From NCBI GenBank assembly GCA_013399015.1, contig VWZX01002701.1:186001-250000 (forward strand): DNA of 64,000 bases. Reading direction: 5' to 3'. Every line of letters starts with the position of its first letter. The stretch's first letter is position 1. This document shows, piece after piece, positions 51,301 to 56,040 of this stretch. Under the pieces are notes generated by a model that worked only from the letters and a program-made list of their open reading frames with translations, did no database searches and had not been told where the DNA came from. This DNA comes from Galbula dea. Lineage: Eukaryota > Chordata > Aves > Piciformes > Galbulidae. The position numbers and the translations under genes were made by a program.

Positions 51301-52006
51301 TTTTGCAGAATGCCAGTGTTGCCCAGATGATGTCAGTTGGAAGAGTTTTCTCTTAGGCAAACAAATACTTAGTGGCAGTCCACGTGCAGGACTTTCAAAG
51401 GGCAGATAAATGGTACCTGACAAATACTGTTGTAACTTATACCTGGGAATAATTTCACAGTATGGTGCATGCTGCGATGGCAACTTACCTAAATGCTGCC
51501 TGCAATACAATAGGCAAGTCATTAAGAGAACTTTGCCTTAAATGGTGTTACTAAACGGTTTCTACAGTAATCATCTTGTGAATGCCATCACATTAGTGAT
51601 GGTGCTAACAATGGTGCTTTTTTCCTTCAGCCGTGCTCTCCCTAACAAATTGATTTGAGCTCTGAACTTGATACTGGGGCGTTGAGATGTGTCGGGCACT
51701 TACAACAGCTCTGCTTTCCCTTCACAGTTAATCAGTTGTGTTCAGAGGATACTCATGAACAGAAGACTACAGCAGCAGTACAATCAGCAGCAACAGCAGC
51801 AGATGTCTTACCAGCAAGCAGCAATGAGTCATCTCATGATGCCAAAGCCTCCCAATTTAATCATGAATCCTTCCAACTACCAACAGATAGATATGAGAGG
51901 AATGTATCAGTCAGTGTCTGGTGGGCTGCAGCCACCACCATTACAACGAGCACCACCCCCCATGCGAGGCAAAAATCCAGGGCCTTCCCAAGGGAAATCA
52001 ATGTGA
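448..52006 (+). CDS. ATRX: ATRX chromatin remodeller, exons 9-35 (partial gene, 5' end outside window)
   Basis: This entry spans the whole gene portion; the exons are listed one by one below. Joining the 27 exons gives an open frame of 2,208 residues, against about 2,490 for the full human protein, with all splice phases compatible. Order of parts, counting from the first whole codon as residue 1: PHD-like half of the ADD domain (1-49), which in mammals reads histone H3 K9me3/K4me0; low-complexity Ser/Lys/Glu region with an LxVxL HP1-type motif (365-369); DAXX-binding segment around 950-985; acidic and basic stretches (985-1235); SNF2 helicase lobe 1 with GLGKT (1313-1317) and DEGH (1435-1438); lobe 2 with STKAG (1832-1836) and the RVYRFGQ arginine-finger motif; C-terminal conserved region with a Gln run. 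Known role: ATP-dependent remodelling with DAXX, which deposits histone H3.3 at telomeres, pericentromeres and G-rich repeats. No frameshift or internal stop was seen, so this is an intact gene. Confidence 0.97.
4688..4970 (-). repeat. CR1 LINE 3' fragment
   Basis: It begins with the reverse complement of a CR1 3' tail (agaatcatgg, then ttggaagggacct and agtccaaccccctgcc). CR1 untranslated-region text follows (gggcaacctgggccaggg). Antisense to ATRX, within intron 9. Confidence 0.85.
5440..5598 (+). repeat. Degenerate CR1 3' fragment
   Basis: It shows the CR1 3' order: an eroded piece resembling 'ggagacattccagacctg' (tccttggaaatactcaaaac), then ccagaggtctcttccaacc, then a decayed tail (tagggctctatga). 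It is more diverged than the other copies. Confidence 0.6.
6655..6822. repeat. A/T-only low-complexity tract
   Basis: About 165 bases made almost only of TATAAT, AATATA and TTAAGTATA variants, with very few G or C. It has no clean repeat unit and could form local hairpins. It lies about 200 bases upstream of exon 10. Confidence 0.8.
7016..7094 (+). CDS. ATRX: ATRX exon 10
   Basis: A 79-base exon encoding GDEGETKSRAVPMEEEEDDDDDDPENR. It completes the DAXX-binding segment and adds a run of four Glu and six Asp. Mammalian ATRX has the same acidic run and the PENR ending. Acceptor ccccag|ga; donor aatag|gtatga. The frame stays open well past the donor (see the alternative extension). Confidence 0.95.
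7095..7299 (+). CDS. ATRX: Possible alternative C-terminal extension of ATRX exon 10 (basic tail)
   Basis: If the exon 10 donor is not used, the ATRX frame continues for 67 codons after the shared Arg and stops at TAG 7297-7299. The tail is strongly basic: it has an RRGRKAAQRKSK cluster that looks like a nuclear localisation signal with an AT-hook-like RGR core, then KTRSRASCK and RPKPRNAKKVK. The DNA here is much richer in CpG than the rest of the intron. An AATAAA lies at 7569-7574. Together these suggest an alternative terminal exon giving an ATRX without helicase. Mammals make a truncated ATRXt isoform by intron retention with intronic polyadenylation, but there intron 11 is retained. Function is inferred and no expression evidence is available; it may be chance or an inserted sequence. 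Confidence 0.4.
7127..7329. repeat. Nested inverted repeats in the intron 10 CpG-rich patch
   Basis: The long-range arms are 7127-7145 (starting ttataacacaccctag) and 7311-7329, with 15 consecutive complementary bases plus partial extension. A competing local hairpin has arms 7301-7309 (taacacacc) and 7318-7326 (ggtgtgtta) with an 8-base loop, starting one base after the stop codon of the extension. The right arm is shared, so only one of the two structures can form at a time. Confidence 0.75.
7569..7574 (+). terminator. AATAAA poly(A) signal in ATRX intron 10
   Basis: A canonical hexamer 270 bases after the stop of the exon 10 read-through frame, followed by moderately T/G-rich sequence (tgtggagagtctagttttag). 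It could end a short ATRX transcript. A second AATAAA occurs near 7813. Confidence 0.35.
8588..8685 (+). repeat. CR1 LINE 3' tail
   Basis: It contains gggccatggtttagtggc, then gatcttagaggtctcttcc, then a decayed octamer tail. This is the 3' end of a CR1-J-like element in sense orientation. Confidence 0.85.
13077..13128. repeat. Simple-repeat hairpin (AAC/TTG rich)
   Basis: The left arm (aacagcaacaaaaataacaa) is imperfectly complementary to ttgttagtgttattattgctgtt at 13106-13128. It most likely arose from microsatellite expansion. Confidence 0.5.
13696..13826 (+). CDS. ATRX: ATRX exon 11
   Basis: A 131-base exon. The first base completes the Arg shared with exon 10, then IAKKMLLEEIKANLSSDEDASSDDE and a Lys/Asn-rich end (GKQNENTADD). 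It closely matches mammalian exon 11. Donor gatg|gtgagc. Confidence 0.95.
13827..14357 (+). other. ATRX: ATRX intron 11
   Basis: A 531-base intron. This is the intron retained in the mammalian ATRXt isoform. Here retention would add about 13 codons (Gly-Glu-His-Gln-Gln onward) before TAG at 13865-13867. No AATAAA was found within it. Confidence 0.8.
14358..14549 (+). CDS. ATRX: ATRX exon 12
   Basis: A 192-base exon encoding an acidic run (SESESEEEEEEEE), then the highly conserved KKPRYRHRLLRHKLTVSDGE and a Lys/Arg-rich end (KRRNRRK). The basic RYRHRLLRHK segment is almost invariant with mammals. Acceptor tgacag|ag; donor aaag|gtaaca. Confidence 0.95.
15391..15485 (+). repeat. CR1 LINE 3' tail
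   Basis: It has acatggtttagtggcatgg, then acttgatgatcttaaaggtc and tcttccaacc, with a decayed tail. It belongs to the same subfamily as the copies at 8588 and 23533. Confidence 0.85.
16105..16219 (+). repeat. CR1 LINE 3' end
   Basis: It contains ctgggcagcctggtcaggtg, then gcaggggggttggaactagc, then cccttccaacctgggccatt and an imperfect ttctgtggttctgtga tail. Confidence 0.85.
16465..16558 (+). CDS. ATRX: ATRX exon 13
   Basis: A 94-base exon encoding VSSDDSNDSEFHESAVSEE and then VSESEDDQRPRTR. It is Ser/Asp/Glu rich and conserved with mammals. The acceptor is AAG (tttatcaag|tg), less usual than CAG or TAG. Donor acaag|gtatca. Confidence 0.94.
16559..17066 (+). other. ATRX: ATRX intron 13
   Basis: A 508-base intron. 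A 118-codon antisense frame (16645-17001) resembles no known protein. No repeat was recognised. Confidence 0.8.
17067..17175 (+). CDS. ATRX: ATRX exon 14
   Basis: A 109-base exon. The first base completes Arg, then SAKKAEAEENQRSYKQKKKR and RRIKVQEDSSSENNNK. The KQKKKRRRIK cluster is a strong candidate nuclear localisation signal and is identical in mammals. Donor ataag|gtacta, phase 0. Confidence 0.95.
17176..17621 (+). other. ATRX: ATRX intron 14
   Basis: A 446-base intron; no repeat or other feature was recognised. Confidence 0.8.
17622..17801 (+). CDS. ATRX: ATRX exon 15
   Basis: A 180-base exon (60 codons) encoding SNSEDEENDDSKSPGKGRKK, then IRKIIKDDKLRTETQNALKE and a charged helix (EEERRKRIAEREREREKLRE). 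Mammalian ATRX has a long poly-Glu run at the start of this exon; here only a short acidic stretch is present. The alternating-charge helix precedes the SNF2 core and is likely a single alpha helix or coiled coil. Confidence 0.96.
17802..18203 (+). other. ATRX: ATRX intron 15
   Basis: A 402-base intron; nothing was recognised apart from the pyrimidine-rich acceptor tract. Confidence 0.8.
18204..18345 (+). CDS. ATRX: ATRX exon 16
   Basis: A 142-base exon encoding VIEIEDASPLKCPITTKLVL, then DEDEETKEPLVQVHRSIVTK and LKPHQVD. LKPHQ marks the start of the SNF2 helicase (Q-motif-like position). Donor gatg|gtaaga, 28 bases upstream of a 19-G run. Confidence 0.96.
18346..19361 (+). other. ATRX: ATRX intron 16
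   Basis: A 1.0 kb intron. It carries a T9G19 homopolymer tract near its start (18365-18392). No other feature was recognised. Confidence 0.8.
18374..18392 (+). repeat. G19 homopolymer in ATRX intron 16
   Basis: Nineteen consecutive G, preceded by nine T and followed by TTG/GGTTGGGG-type G tracts. It can form G-quadruplexes in nascent RNA and on the non-template strand. The exact length may be affected by sequencing. Confidence 0.85.
19362..19471 (+). CDS. ATRX: ATRX exon 17 (Walker A)
   Basis: A 110-base exon carrying helicase motif I. It encodes GVQFMWDCCCESVKKTKSSP and then GSGCILAHCMGLGKTLQ. GLGKT (1313-1317) is the Walker A loop and its Lys 1316 contacts ATP. The MWDCCCES text is specific to ATRX. 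Donor acag|gtaaga. Confidence 0.97.
22440..22697 (+). repeat. CR1 LINE 3' end
   Basis: It contains acataaggaggagctgcttt, ggagacattccagacctccc, then ctggactagatgatctccag, aggtcctttccaagcccta and a tgtgattctgtga tail. Sense orientation. Confidence 0.9.
23533..23625 (+). repeat. CR1 LINE 3' tail
   Basis: It contains gggccatggtttagtggc, then ggttggactcgatgatctta and gaggcctcttccaacc, ending cgattctgtgat. Confidence 0.9.
23783..23929 (+). CDS. ATRX: ATRX exon 18
   Basis: A 147-base exon (49 codons) encoding VVSFLHTVLLCDRLDFRTAL, then VVCPLNTALNWLNEFEKWQE and GLEDDERLE. It contains helicase motif Ia (ALVVCPLNTALNW). Acceptor ttgcag|gtc; donor agag|gtatga. Confidence 0.97.
24135..24312 (+). CDS. 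ATRX: ATRX exon 19
   Basis: A 178-base exon in helicase lobe 1 encoding VCELATVKRPQERSYMLQRW, then QDEGGVMIIGYEMYRNLAQG and RNVKSRKLKEIFNKALVDP. It includes motif Ib/Ic (VMIIGYEMYR). The intron before it is only 205 bases. Donor ccag|gtaagt. Confidence 0.97.
24313..29478 (+). other. ATRX: ATRX intron 19
   Basis: A 5.2 kb intron. Most of it is AT-rich unique-looking sequence in which no gene or clear CR1 copy was recognised. The ATRX frame is open from 29292 into exon 20, but that segment is not conserved protein. Confidence 0.75.
29479..29616 (+). CDS. ATRX: ATRX exon 20 (DEGH box)
   Basis: A 138-base exon with helicase motifs II and III. It encodes GPDFVVCDEGHILKNEASAV and then SKAMNSIRSRRRIILTGTPL, QNNLIE. 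DEGH (1435-1438) is the Walker B box that coordinates Mg-ATP; LTGTPLQNN is motif III. Donor gaat|gtgagt splits the Tyr codon. Confidence 0.97.
29617..30482 (+). other. ATRX: ATRX intron 20
   Basis: An 866-base intron. A possible LTR fragment starts near 29810. Otherwise nothing was recognised. Confidence 0.75.
29810..30090. mobile_element. Possible endogenous retrovirus LTR fragment
   Basis: It begins TGTGATGGTTTAAGCC, which resembles the 5' start of avian ERV LTRs. The following sequence is more GC-rich than the intron. No internal viral genes, clear 3' end or target duplication were found, so the call and its right boundary are tentative. Confidence 0.22.
30483..30658 (+). CDS. ATRX: ATRX exon 21
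   Basis: A 176-base exon encoding YHCMVNFIKENLLGSIKEFR, then NRFINPIQNGQCADSTLVDV and RVMKKRAHILYEMLAGCVQ. It is nearly identical to mammals and links the two helicase lobes. Donor tcag|gtaaga. Confidence 0.97.
30712..30839 (+). repeat. CR1 LINE 3' end
   Basis: It contains ggcaggggggttggactaga, then tgatctttcaaggtccc and ttccaactcc, with a clean (attctgtg)n tail. It looks relatively young. Confidence 0.92.
30840..30985 (-). repeat. CR1 LINE internal fragment, opposite orientation
   Basis: It contains ggccatttccccttgtgctg, then agccaggagaagagacagac, ctcctcaggtagctgtagag and cccctgagcctcctcttc. This is antisense CR1 text without its own 3' tail, so the sense copy probably inserted into an older one. 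Confidence 0.85.
31403..31520 (+). CDS. ATRX: ATRX exon 22
   Basis: A 118-base exon encoding RKDYTALTKFLPPKYEYVLE and then VRMTPIQCKLYQYYLDHLT. Acceptor attacag|agg; donor acag|gtatgt. This begins the region between the helicase lobes. Confidence 0.97.
31521..35132 (+). other. ATRX: ATRX intron 22
   Basis: A 3.6 kb intron of AT-rich, unique-looking sequence. No CR1 copy or gene was recognised. There is a short C8 run near 32931. Confidence 0.75.
35133..35263 (+). CDS. ATRX: ATRX exon 23
   Basis: A 131-base exon encoding GVGGGNEGGRGKAGAKLFQD and then FQMLSRIWTHPWCLQLDYIS, KENK. A Gly-rich loop leads into the conserved RIWTHPW segment. Donor ataag|gtaaat. Confidence 0.96.
35264..35566 (+). 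other. ATRX: ATRX intron 23
   Basis: A 303-base intron with a 12-T run near 35398-35409. It ends in an unusual GAG acceptor (tcttttgag|ggc). Confidence 0.8.
35567..35655 (+). CDS. ATRX: ATRX exon 24
   Basis: An 89-base exon encoding GYFDEDSMDDFIASDSDETS and then MSLSSDDCT, an acidic stretch inside the long ATRX-specific insertion between the helicase lobes. The acceptor ends in GAG and the donor is weak (ccaa|gtaatt). If the donor is skipped, the frame ends at once (AAG TAA). Confidence 0.94.
35813..35985 (+). CDS. ATRX: ATRX exon 25
   Basis: A 173-base exon encoding KKKKSKGKKVKKESSSSGSG, then SDNDVEVIKVWNSRSRGGGE and GNAEELGNNPQSVTKPDE. The Lys-rich then Ser/Asp-rich order and the VEVIKVWNSRSRGGGEGN core match mammals; the Gln-Ser-Val-Thr stretch is diverged. 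The preceding intron is 157 bases. Confidence 0.95.
35986..36385 (+). other. ATRX: ATRX intron 25
   Basis: A 400-base intron; no repeat was recognised. The exon 25 frame runs on into the intron to about 36222, as a non-conserved read-through. Confidence 0.8.
36386..36539 (+). CDS. ATRX: ATRX exon 26
   Basis: A 154-base exon encoding GKAASSSNPGSPAPDWYKDF, then VTDADAEVLEHSGKMVLLFE and ILRMAEELGDK. It starts helicase lobe 2 (HSGKMVLLFEILRMAEE). Donor aaagt|gtaagt splits the Val codon. Confidence 0.96.
36835..36938 (+). CDS. ATRX: ATRX exon 27 (motif IV)
   Basis: A 104-base exon encoding VLVFSQSLISLDLIEDFLEL and then ANREKTDKDKPPIYK. VLVFSQSL is helicase motif IV. The preceding intron is 295 bases. 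Acceptor ttttcag|c; donor aaag|gtgaga. Confidence 0.96.
36939..38009 (+). other. ATRX: ATRX intron 27
   Basis: A 1.07 kb intron; no repeat or gene was recognised. Confidence 0.8.
38010..38118 (+). CDS. ATRX: ATRX exon 28
   Basis: A 109-base exon encoding GEGKWFRNIDYYRLDGSTTA and then QSRKKWAEEFNDETNV. It includes the YYRLDGSTTAQSR motif of SNF2 lobe 2. Donor tgag|gtgaga splits Arg. Confidence 0.97.
38119..38862 (+). other. ATRX: ATRX intron 28
   Basis: A 744-base intron with a short AC microsatellite (about 38143-38158). Nothing else was recognised. Confidence 0.8.
38863..39040 (+). CDS. ATRX: ATRX exon 29 (motifs V and VI)
   Basis: A 178-base exon encoding RGRLFIISTKAGSLGINLVA, then ANRVIIFDASWNPSYDIQSI and FRVYRFGQSKPVFVYRFLAQ. 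STKAGSLGINL (1832-1842) is motif V and QSIFRVYRFGQ (1862-1872) is motif VI with the arginine finger; this FRVYRFGQ wording is typical of the ATRX subfamily. Donor tcag|gtaggt. Confidence 0.97.
39041..41091 (+). other. ATRX: ATRX intron 29
   Basis: A 2.05 kb intron. Its 3' half is a long CR1 copy (40318-41005) ending about 90 bases before the exon 30 acceptor. The rest is featureless. Confidence 0.85.
40318..41005 (+). repeat. CR1 LINE 3' portion, about 690 bases
   Basis: This is the longest CR1 copy in the window. In order: gtggagaaggacctgggagt, ggcatcctggggtgcattag, ctggagagggcacagaaaag, ggagacattccagacctgcc, ttggactaggtgatctccag, and a gacattctgtgattct tail. It covers the end of the ORF2 region and the 3' untranslated part; no intact reverse transcriptase frame remains. 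Confidence 0.95.
41092..41286 (+). CDS. ATRX: ATRX exon 30
   Basis: A 195-base exon (65 codons) encoding GTMEDKIYDRQVTKQSLSFR, then VVDQQQVERHFTMNELTELY, TFEPDLLDDPNSEKKKKRVT and PMLPK. The GTMEDKIYDRQVTKQ segment closes helicase lobe 2. Donor caaaa|gtaagt. Confidence 0.97.
41605..41669 (+). repeat. CR1 LINE 3' tail
   Basis: It contains ctggatggttgggctcagta, then atctcagaggtcctttccag and an aatgattctgtgattctggg tail. Confidence 0.85.
44146..44222 (-). repeat. CR1 LINE 3' tail
   Basis: It contains gacagaatcacccaatgtcc, then ggatcatcaagtccagctcc, the reverse complement of a CR1 3' end. Confidence 0.8.
47843..47992 (+). CDS. ATRX: ATRX exon 31
   Basis: A 150-base exon (50 codons) encoding DTILAELLQIHKEYIVGYHE, then HDSLLDHKEEEELTEEERKA and AWAEYEAEKK. 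This acidic helical part of the ATRX C-terminus is nearly identical to mammals. Confidence 0.97.
47993..49119 (+). other. ATRX: ATRX intron 31
   Basis: A 1.1 kb intron with poly-T runs near 48370 and 48467. No repeat element was recognised. The acceptor is AAG (gttcttcaag|ggc). Confidence 0.8.
49120..49245 (+). CDS. ATRX: ATRX exon 32
   Basis: A 126-base exon (42 codons) encoding GLTMRFNMPTGTNMLPTNFN and then SQTPYIPFNLGALSAMSNQQ, LE. It is the most conserved part of the C-terminal tail. Donor tggag|gtgagt. Confidence 0.97.
49246..50094 (+). other. ATRX: ATRX intron 32
   Basis: An 849-base intron; no repeat or gene was recognised. Confidence 0.8.
50095..50190 (+). CDS. ATRX: ATRX exon 33
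   Basis: A 96-base exon (32 codons) encoding DLINQGREKVVEATNSVTAA and then RIQPLEDIISTI. Donor ccata|gtgagt. Read-through would add about 31 unrelated codons. Confidence 0.96.
50191..50775 (+). other. ATRX: ATRX intron 33
   Basis: A 585-base intron containing an antisense CR1 tail (50554-50612). The rest is featureless. Confidence 0.8.
50554..50612 (-). repeat. CR1 LINE 3' tail
   Basis: It contains atagaatcatgaaggttgga, then agagacctctaagattatc and aggtccaacc, a reverse-complement CR1 3' end that may extend somewhat further. Confidence 0.85.
50776..50904 (+). CDS. ATRX: ATRX exon 34
   Basis: A 129-base exon (43 codons) encoding WKENVTLTESQVQALALSRQ, then ASQELDVKRREAIYNDVLTK and QQM. Acceptor ttttcag|tgg; donor agatg|gtaaag. 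Confidence 0.97.
50905..51727 (+). other. ATRX: ATRX intron 34
   Basis: An 823-base intron; no repeat or gene was recognised. Confidence 0.8.
51728..52006 (+). CDS. ATRX: ATRX exon 35 (last coding exon)
   Basis: 92 codons plus TGA at 52004-52006. It encodes LISCVQRILMNRRLQQQYNQ, a Gln run, then MMPKPPNLIMNPSNYQQIDM and a Pro-rich end closing with PGPSQGKSM, the conserved ATRX C-terminus. Acceptor ttcacag|tta. Confidence 0.98.
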   Translation, partial: LISCVQRILMNRRLQQQYNQQQQQQMSYQQAAMSHLMMPKPPNLIMNPSNYQQIDMRGMYQSVSGGLQPPPLQRAPPPMRGKNPGPSQGKSM

Positions 52007-54276
52007 TTTTGCACTAAAAGCCTAAAGGATTGTTAAAATCAGAGAAAGAACTTTTATTTTTTTAGGAATCAATGGCTTAACAGAACTCAACTGTAAAAAA
52101 AAAAAATAATAATAATTTAAAAAGAATTAGTTTGTTTGGTCCCCTTAAATGCCATGTTCCATATTAGTGTTTCAGCTTTGTTTCAGTAGGACATGATGTT
52201 CTCCCTGTTGTCAGTGATGTTGCCTAGAATCTTCTTACATACCTTGAGTACAGGAGATAACAAGTTGTTTTCAGTGAAAACAAGTCCTCCCATAACAGTA
52301 GCATCTCCACAGGTTTCCTGTCTGAACTCCTATGCTTGCTTTTAGGAGCTGCGAAGCTGTCATCAGCTGGGAGCAGCTTAGGAAGGACTGCAGGTCTGTC
52401 ACTTTGGGAATGCCACATGTGAATCGTAAACAGCTGAGTTCTTGATTAGAGTTGATTCCTCAAATTATGGAATACTTTTCTGCTTACCCATTTCTTTCTA
52501 TTAGTGGGAATACCCTGATGGAAATAGTCTAGTTTCCTTGTGACTGAGGTCTGGACTCAGACGATCTCACCTACGCTGAACGAGACCAGGAACTGAAACA
52601 GAACCGAGTGCAATATTCTGAGATACTACTGCTCTGAAACTTGTGAGTCATGCAGTTACATAGGAACTGTGGATGCAGCCTTAAACAGTGGCTTGGGAAG
52701 GTGATGGTTCTTCCCTAGCCCTCTGCCATGTTTTTTTAGTTTCAGTTTTGTGTGTGACGGAATAACAGGTGGTGATGCTAGAGTTGGAGGTGGTTTTCCT
52801 TCACACCCTGATTTCCTCTCTGCGGAGTCCAATACAAAGCACATTTCTGTTAACTCCTTAATGCTGGTGCTACTGTCTCCTCCCGTTGCCGGCAGTGGGA
52901 GAGGGGCCAAGAAAGGAAGAATTCCTGGTATTTGGGAGGTTAAAGTGGTGATGGTGGCCAGGGTCAAACCCTGCTCTCCAAACAGTTTCACAATGGCAGA
53001 ACCACTGCTGATTTAAAACCGATGCAAAGAAAGTGCTGTAGCAACTTCCAGAGCTGCCAGAACAGTGAAATAACTCCTCCTCTATGAGATAAGAGTTGTT
53101 GTTGTGCACTCCTCCCCTTTCCTTGGTGTGAAAACATCATTTAGTACAGAAAAAACTTGGGGTTTCATTTTGAGTTTTTATTGGTTTTTTTTTCTCCTTA
53201 CTGGAGACCAGAAATAAATTTCTGGTGTGTTCAGTATCATTAGCACTCTCTTTACCCACAGGTTTTGTGCTTGTAAAGATCTAATTAAATACAAATAGGG
53301 CTTTTCTTTGAATATAGTTTGGTTGATTGTTCTCCTCCCTCCCCCAGAATAAAGAATGTTTATCATCTGGGGGTAAAAGTAAGTGAGAGGAACATCTGAG
53401 GCAATGGTGTGTGGACGACAGAGGAGTCTGGAGGCAGGAGCAGATGGAGGTGTCTGCTCCAGGTACCGCTGGACTCTTCTGACAGCTGATGGGCTGATGC
53501 GAACTAACATTGGTTTTGGTTTGGGGAAGGTTTCTTGCAGGAGTTTGAGTTCTTGCCCTGAATGGACAAGTGGTTTCATTGCATCTCAATATGCCAATCC
53601 TAACATGATACTCATTTCGTGCTTGAAAGTTGGGTTGTGATACGAAGAGAGTTCCTTTGATCTGTTGCAAAACCAGCTGACGAGTTGCCGTCTTGGACTC
53701 TTTTATTACAAGATAACCACAAAAGAACCTCAGAATGTTCTAGTGCTTGGCCAGCTCTAGAGTGAAACAGGATTTGGGGGGAGAGGAGCAAAAAGAGATG
53801 CATTGACACTAGAAGAAACAAAATGTGAGACGTTGAGACAAATGTTGGAAGGCAAACGTGCTCTGGGCAACTCTCACCGATATTCCTACGTGGTGGTGAA
53901 CAAGAGAAATACTTTCTACCAAACCTGGGAATGTTCATGGAGTTTTACAGTAACTCAAAAGACTTAAATGTGGAAGTTTTAGGCAACATTTCAAGGCACA
54001 TTTTTGTTCATTCTGGACAGAGCTATGGATAACAGAAGACTAACAACACATAGGGAGGGATCCGACAGAAGCATCGAGTCAGAACTCGGACCACTTTGCA
54101 TCCATGTTTCTCACTTGCCATTTTAGCTGCATAACAAATGTGCTTTGAGTATAATAACATCAAGCTTTAACCAATATCTAAGGATGGAACATACATCAAT
54201 AAGAGAATGAAAAGGTTCATTTTTATATTTGTTTTAGATGTTTTAACTAGATGATGAGAAATGGCTTAAGATGACG

Positions 54277-54282
54277 AATAAA
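54277..54282 (+). terminator. ATRX: Upstream AATAAA poly(A) signal of ATRX
   Basis: A canonical hexamer (gacgaataaaaatg) about 2.27 kb after the stop. It could give a slightly shorter 3'UTR. Confidence 0.4.
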
Positions 54283-54691
54283 AATGTTGCTTGTACTACA
54301 GTTTTGCCTGCTAAATTCTCCACATTTTGTAACCTGTTTATTCCTTTGGATGTAAAGCGTTTTTTGCTTAGTATTGTGATATTGTATATGTTTTGTCCCA
54401 GTTGTATAGTAATGTTTCAGTCCATCAACCAGCTTTGGCTGCTGAAATCATACAGCTGTGAAGACTTGCCTTTGTTTCTATTAGATGGCTTTTTCAGTTC
54501 TGTATTAAATATCTTAAGTACTATAGAAAAGGTGTCCCCTCTCCCTAGAAGGCTGTTTTGTAATATATATAAGGACTGGAAATGTGTTTTTAAAGAGAAG
54601 AAGCATTCAAGTATGACGATATCCTATCTGTGTTTTCACCATTCAAAGTGCTGTTTAGTAGTTGAAACTTAAACTATTTAATATCTCATTT

Positions 54692-54697
54692 AATAAA
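54692..54697 (+). terminator. ATRX: AATAAA poly(A) signal of ATRX
   Basis: A canonical hexamer (catttaataaagtgacc), followed within 25 bases by a cacgtgccttgtgc segment. It is the most distal AATAAA before the spacer changes to CR1-rich, more GC-rich DNA. Confidence 0.7.
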
Positions 54698-55660
54698 GTG
54701 ACCAAAATACATCCACGTGCCTTGTGCTACATTCACCAGACAGAGCTAACTCCCCAGGGACACAGGCCTGAGGACTGTGCTCTCCTGGGAGTTTGAGCTC
54801 TCTTCTTTTTTTCCTCCTGGGAGGTTCCTGTTGCTGGATGTAGCCTTCAGTTTCCTTCAGGGAAAAGAATTGTGGCCCAGGTTTTGAAATTCCTTGAATT
54901 ACCAGCAGCTTCTGAGCCAGTCTCCCTCTGTTCAAAGTGAAGACTGAGGTGTCACCCAGCAATGATGAATTATTCAGAGCAAGGTAAATTTGTGCTTGGT
55001 CCCACTCGAAAACCCTACTTGTGTAGCTTAACCTCCTAAGGGTACTCCTCCCTTTTCCTAGCTACTAAATCTCACAACAGAAACCTTTGCCTGTTAAAAA
55101 CGAATGAGTGACAATTGTGTTTGAAATCTGCCCCTGTGCTCGTTCCCTGTACTCGAAGCTTTTGTGTGGCCCCTGGTGGCTGCTGCGGCCCCAGCCTGGC
55201 TCTGCTCAGGGTGGTGCTGCTGGCCTCGCTGGTAGCTGAGGAAGGGCAGATGCCGTGGGAGTGGTGTAGTGATAATCAAACTGTGCTGTTAGCTTGGGCA
55301 CTGTGCTTTGAAATACCTCTGTAACTGGATTTTAAAACCTTAATGGGAGGCTCGTGAGGTGGCAGAGGCTGGATGTTGCATGTCTGTGTTGAGCTGAGGA
55401 GTGTCCTGGAACAAGCCCTCCCCCTACAAAGAAGAGGTCTGCAAGGTGCTCTGAGACTGAACAGTGAGATTTGGAGGTGTCAGGTGCTAACTGCTTACCT
55501 TCTGGGTGGCTTTGTCTTAAAAGCAGAACCACTCTGAGCAGGGGCAATGAAATTCATCAGTTGAAGCCAAAAGAGTTTTGGATAAACTTTCAACATCTAT
55601 GGAAAGAGAAATAGTCTAAACATTCCTAGATAGAGATGTTTGGGAAAATGCTGGTATTGC

Positions 55661-55850
55661 AACATAGAATGCTTTGGGTTGGAAGGAAGGGACCTTTAAA
55701 GGTCAGCATGCAGTGTCTGAGCTTCCCTTCCCAGACCTGCTCAGATGTTGATAGAACCCCATGGGCACCCTCTGTGCTGTGGAGTACACCCTGGAGATGT
55801 GTCCCAGTGCAGGGCACCAGCAAGGCTCCATCTAACCAGATGGACACCTT
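55661..55850 (-). repeat. CR1 LINE 3' fragment
   Basis: It begins acatagaatgctttgggttg, then ggaagggacctttaaaggtc, matching a reverse-complement CR1 3' end. The remainder is diverged and the far boundary is approximate. Confidence 0.7.
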
Positions 55851-55874
55851 CCCTGCCTTTCAATATGAGTTTCT

Positions 55875-56040
55875 TGGAATCACAGACTGCTTGAGTGGGA
55901 AGGAACCTTTCAAGCTCATCTAGTCCAGCCCCTGTGCAGTCAGCAGGGACATCTGCAACTGCAGCAGGTTGCTCAGAGCCCCAAACACCCTGACTGGAAT
56001 GGTTCCAGGGATGAGACATCTGGGCTTCCTCTGCAGATTC
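55875..56040 (-). repeat. CR1 LINE 3' fragment
   Basis: It begins ggaatcacagactgcttgag, then ctcatctagtccagcccctg, aggttgctcagagccccaaa and tccagggatgagacatctg. Confidence 0.85.

Larger units (their letters stand above)
52007..54715 (+). other. ATRX: ATRX 3' untranslated region
   Basis: About 2.7 kb between the stop codon and the poly(A) signal at 54692. It is AT-rich, with an A11 run and an AAT repeat near 52094-52116. No CR1 copy was seen in it, unlike most of the surrounding non-coding DNA, which fits selection against insertions. Open frames here are unrelated to known proteins. The 3' end is inferred from the hexamer. Confidence 0.8.
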
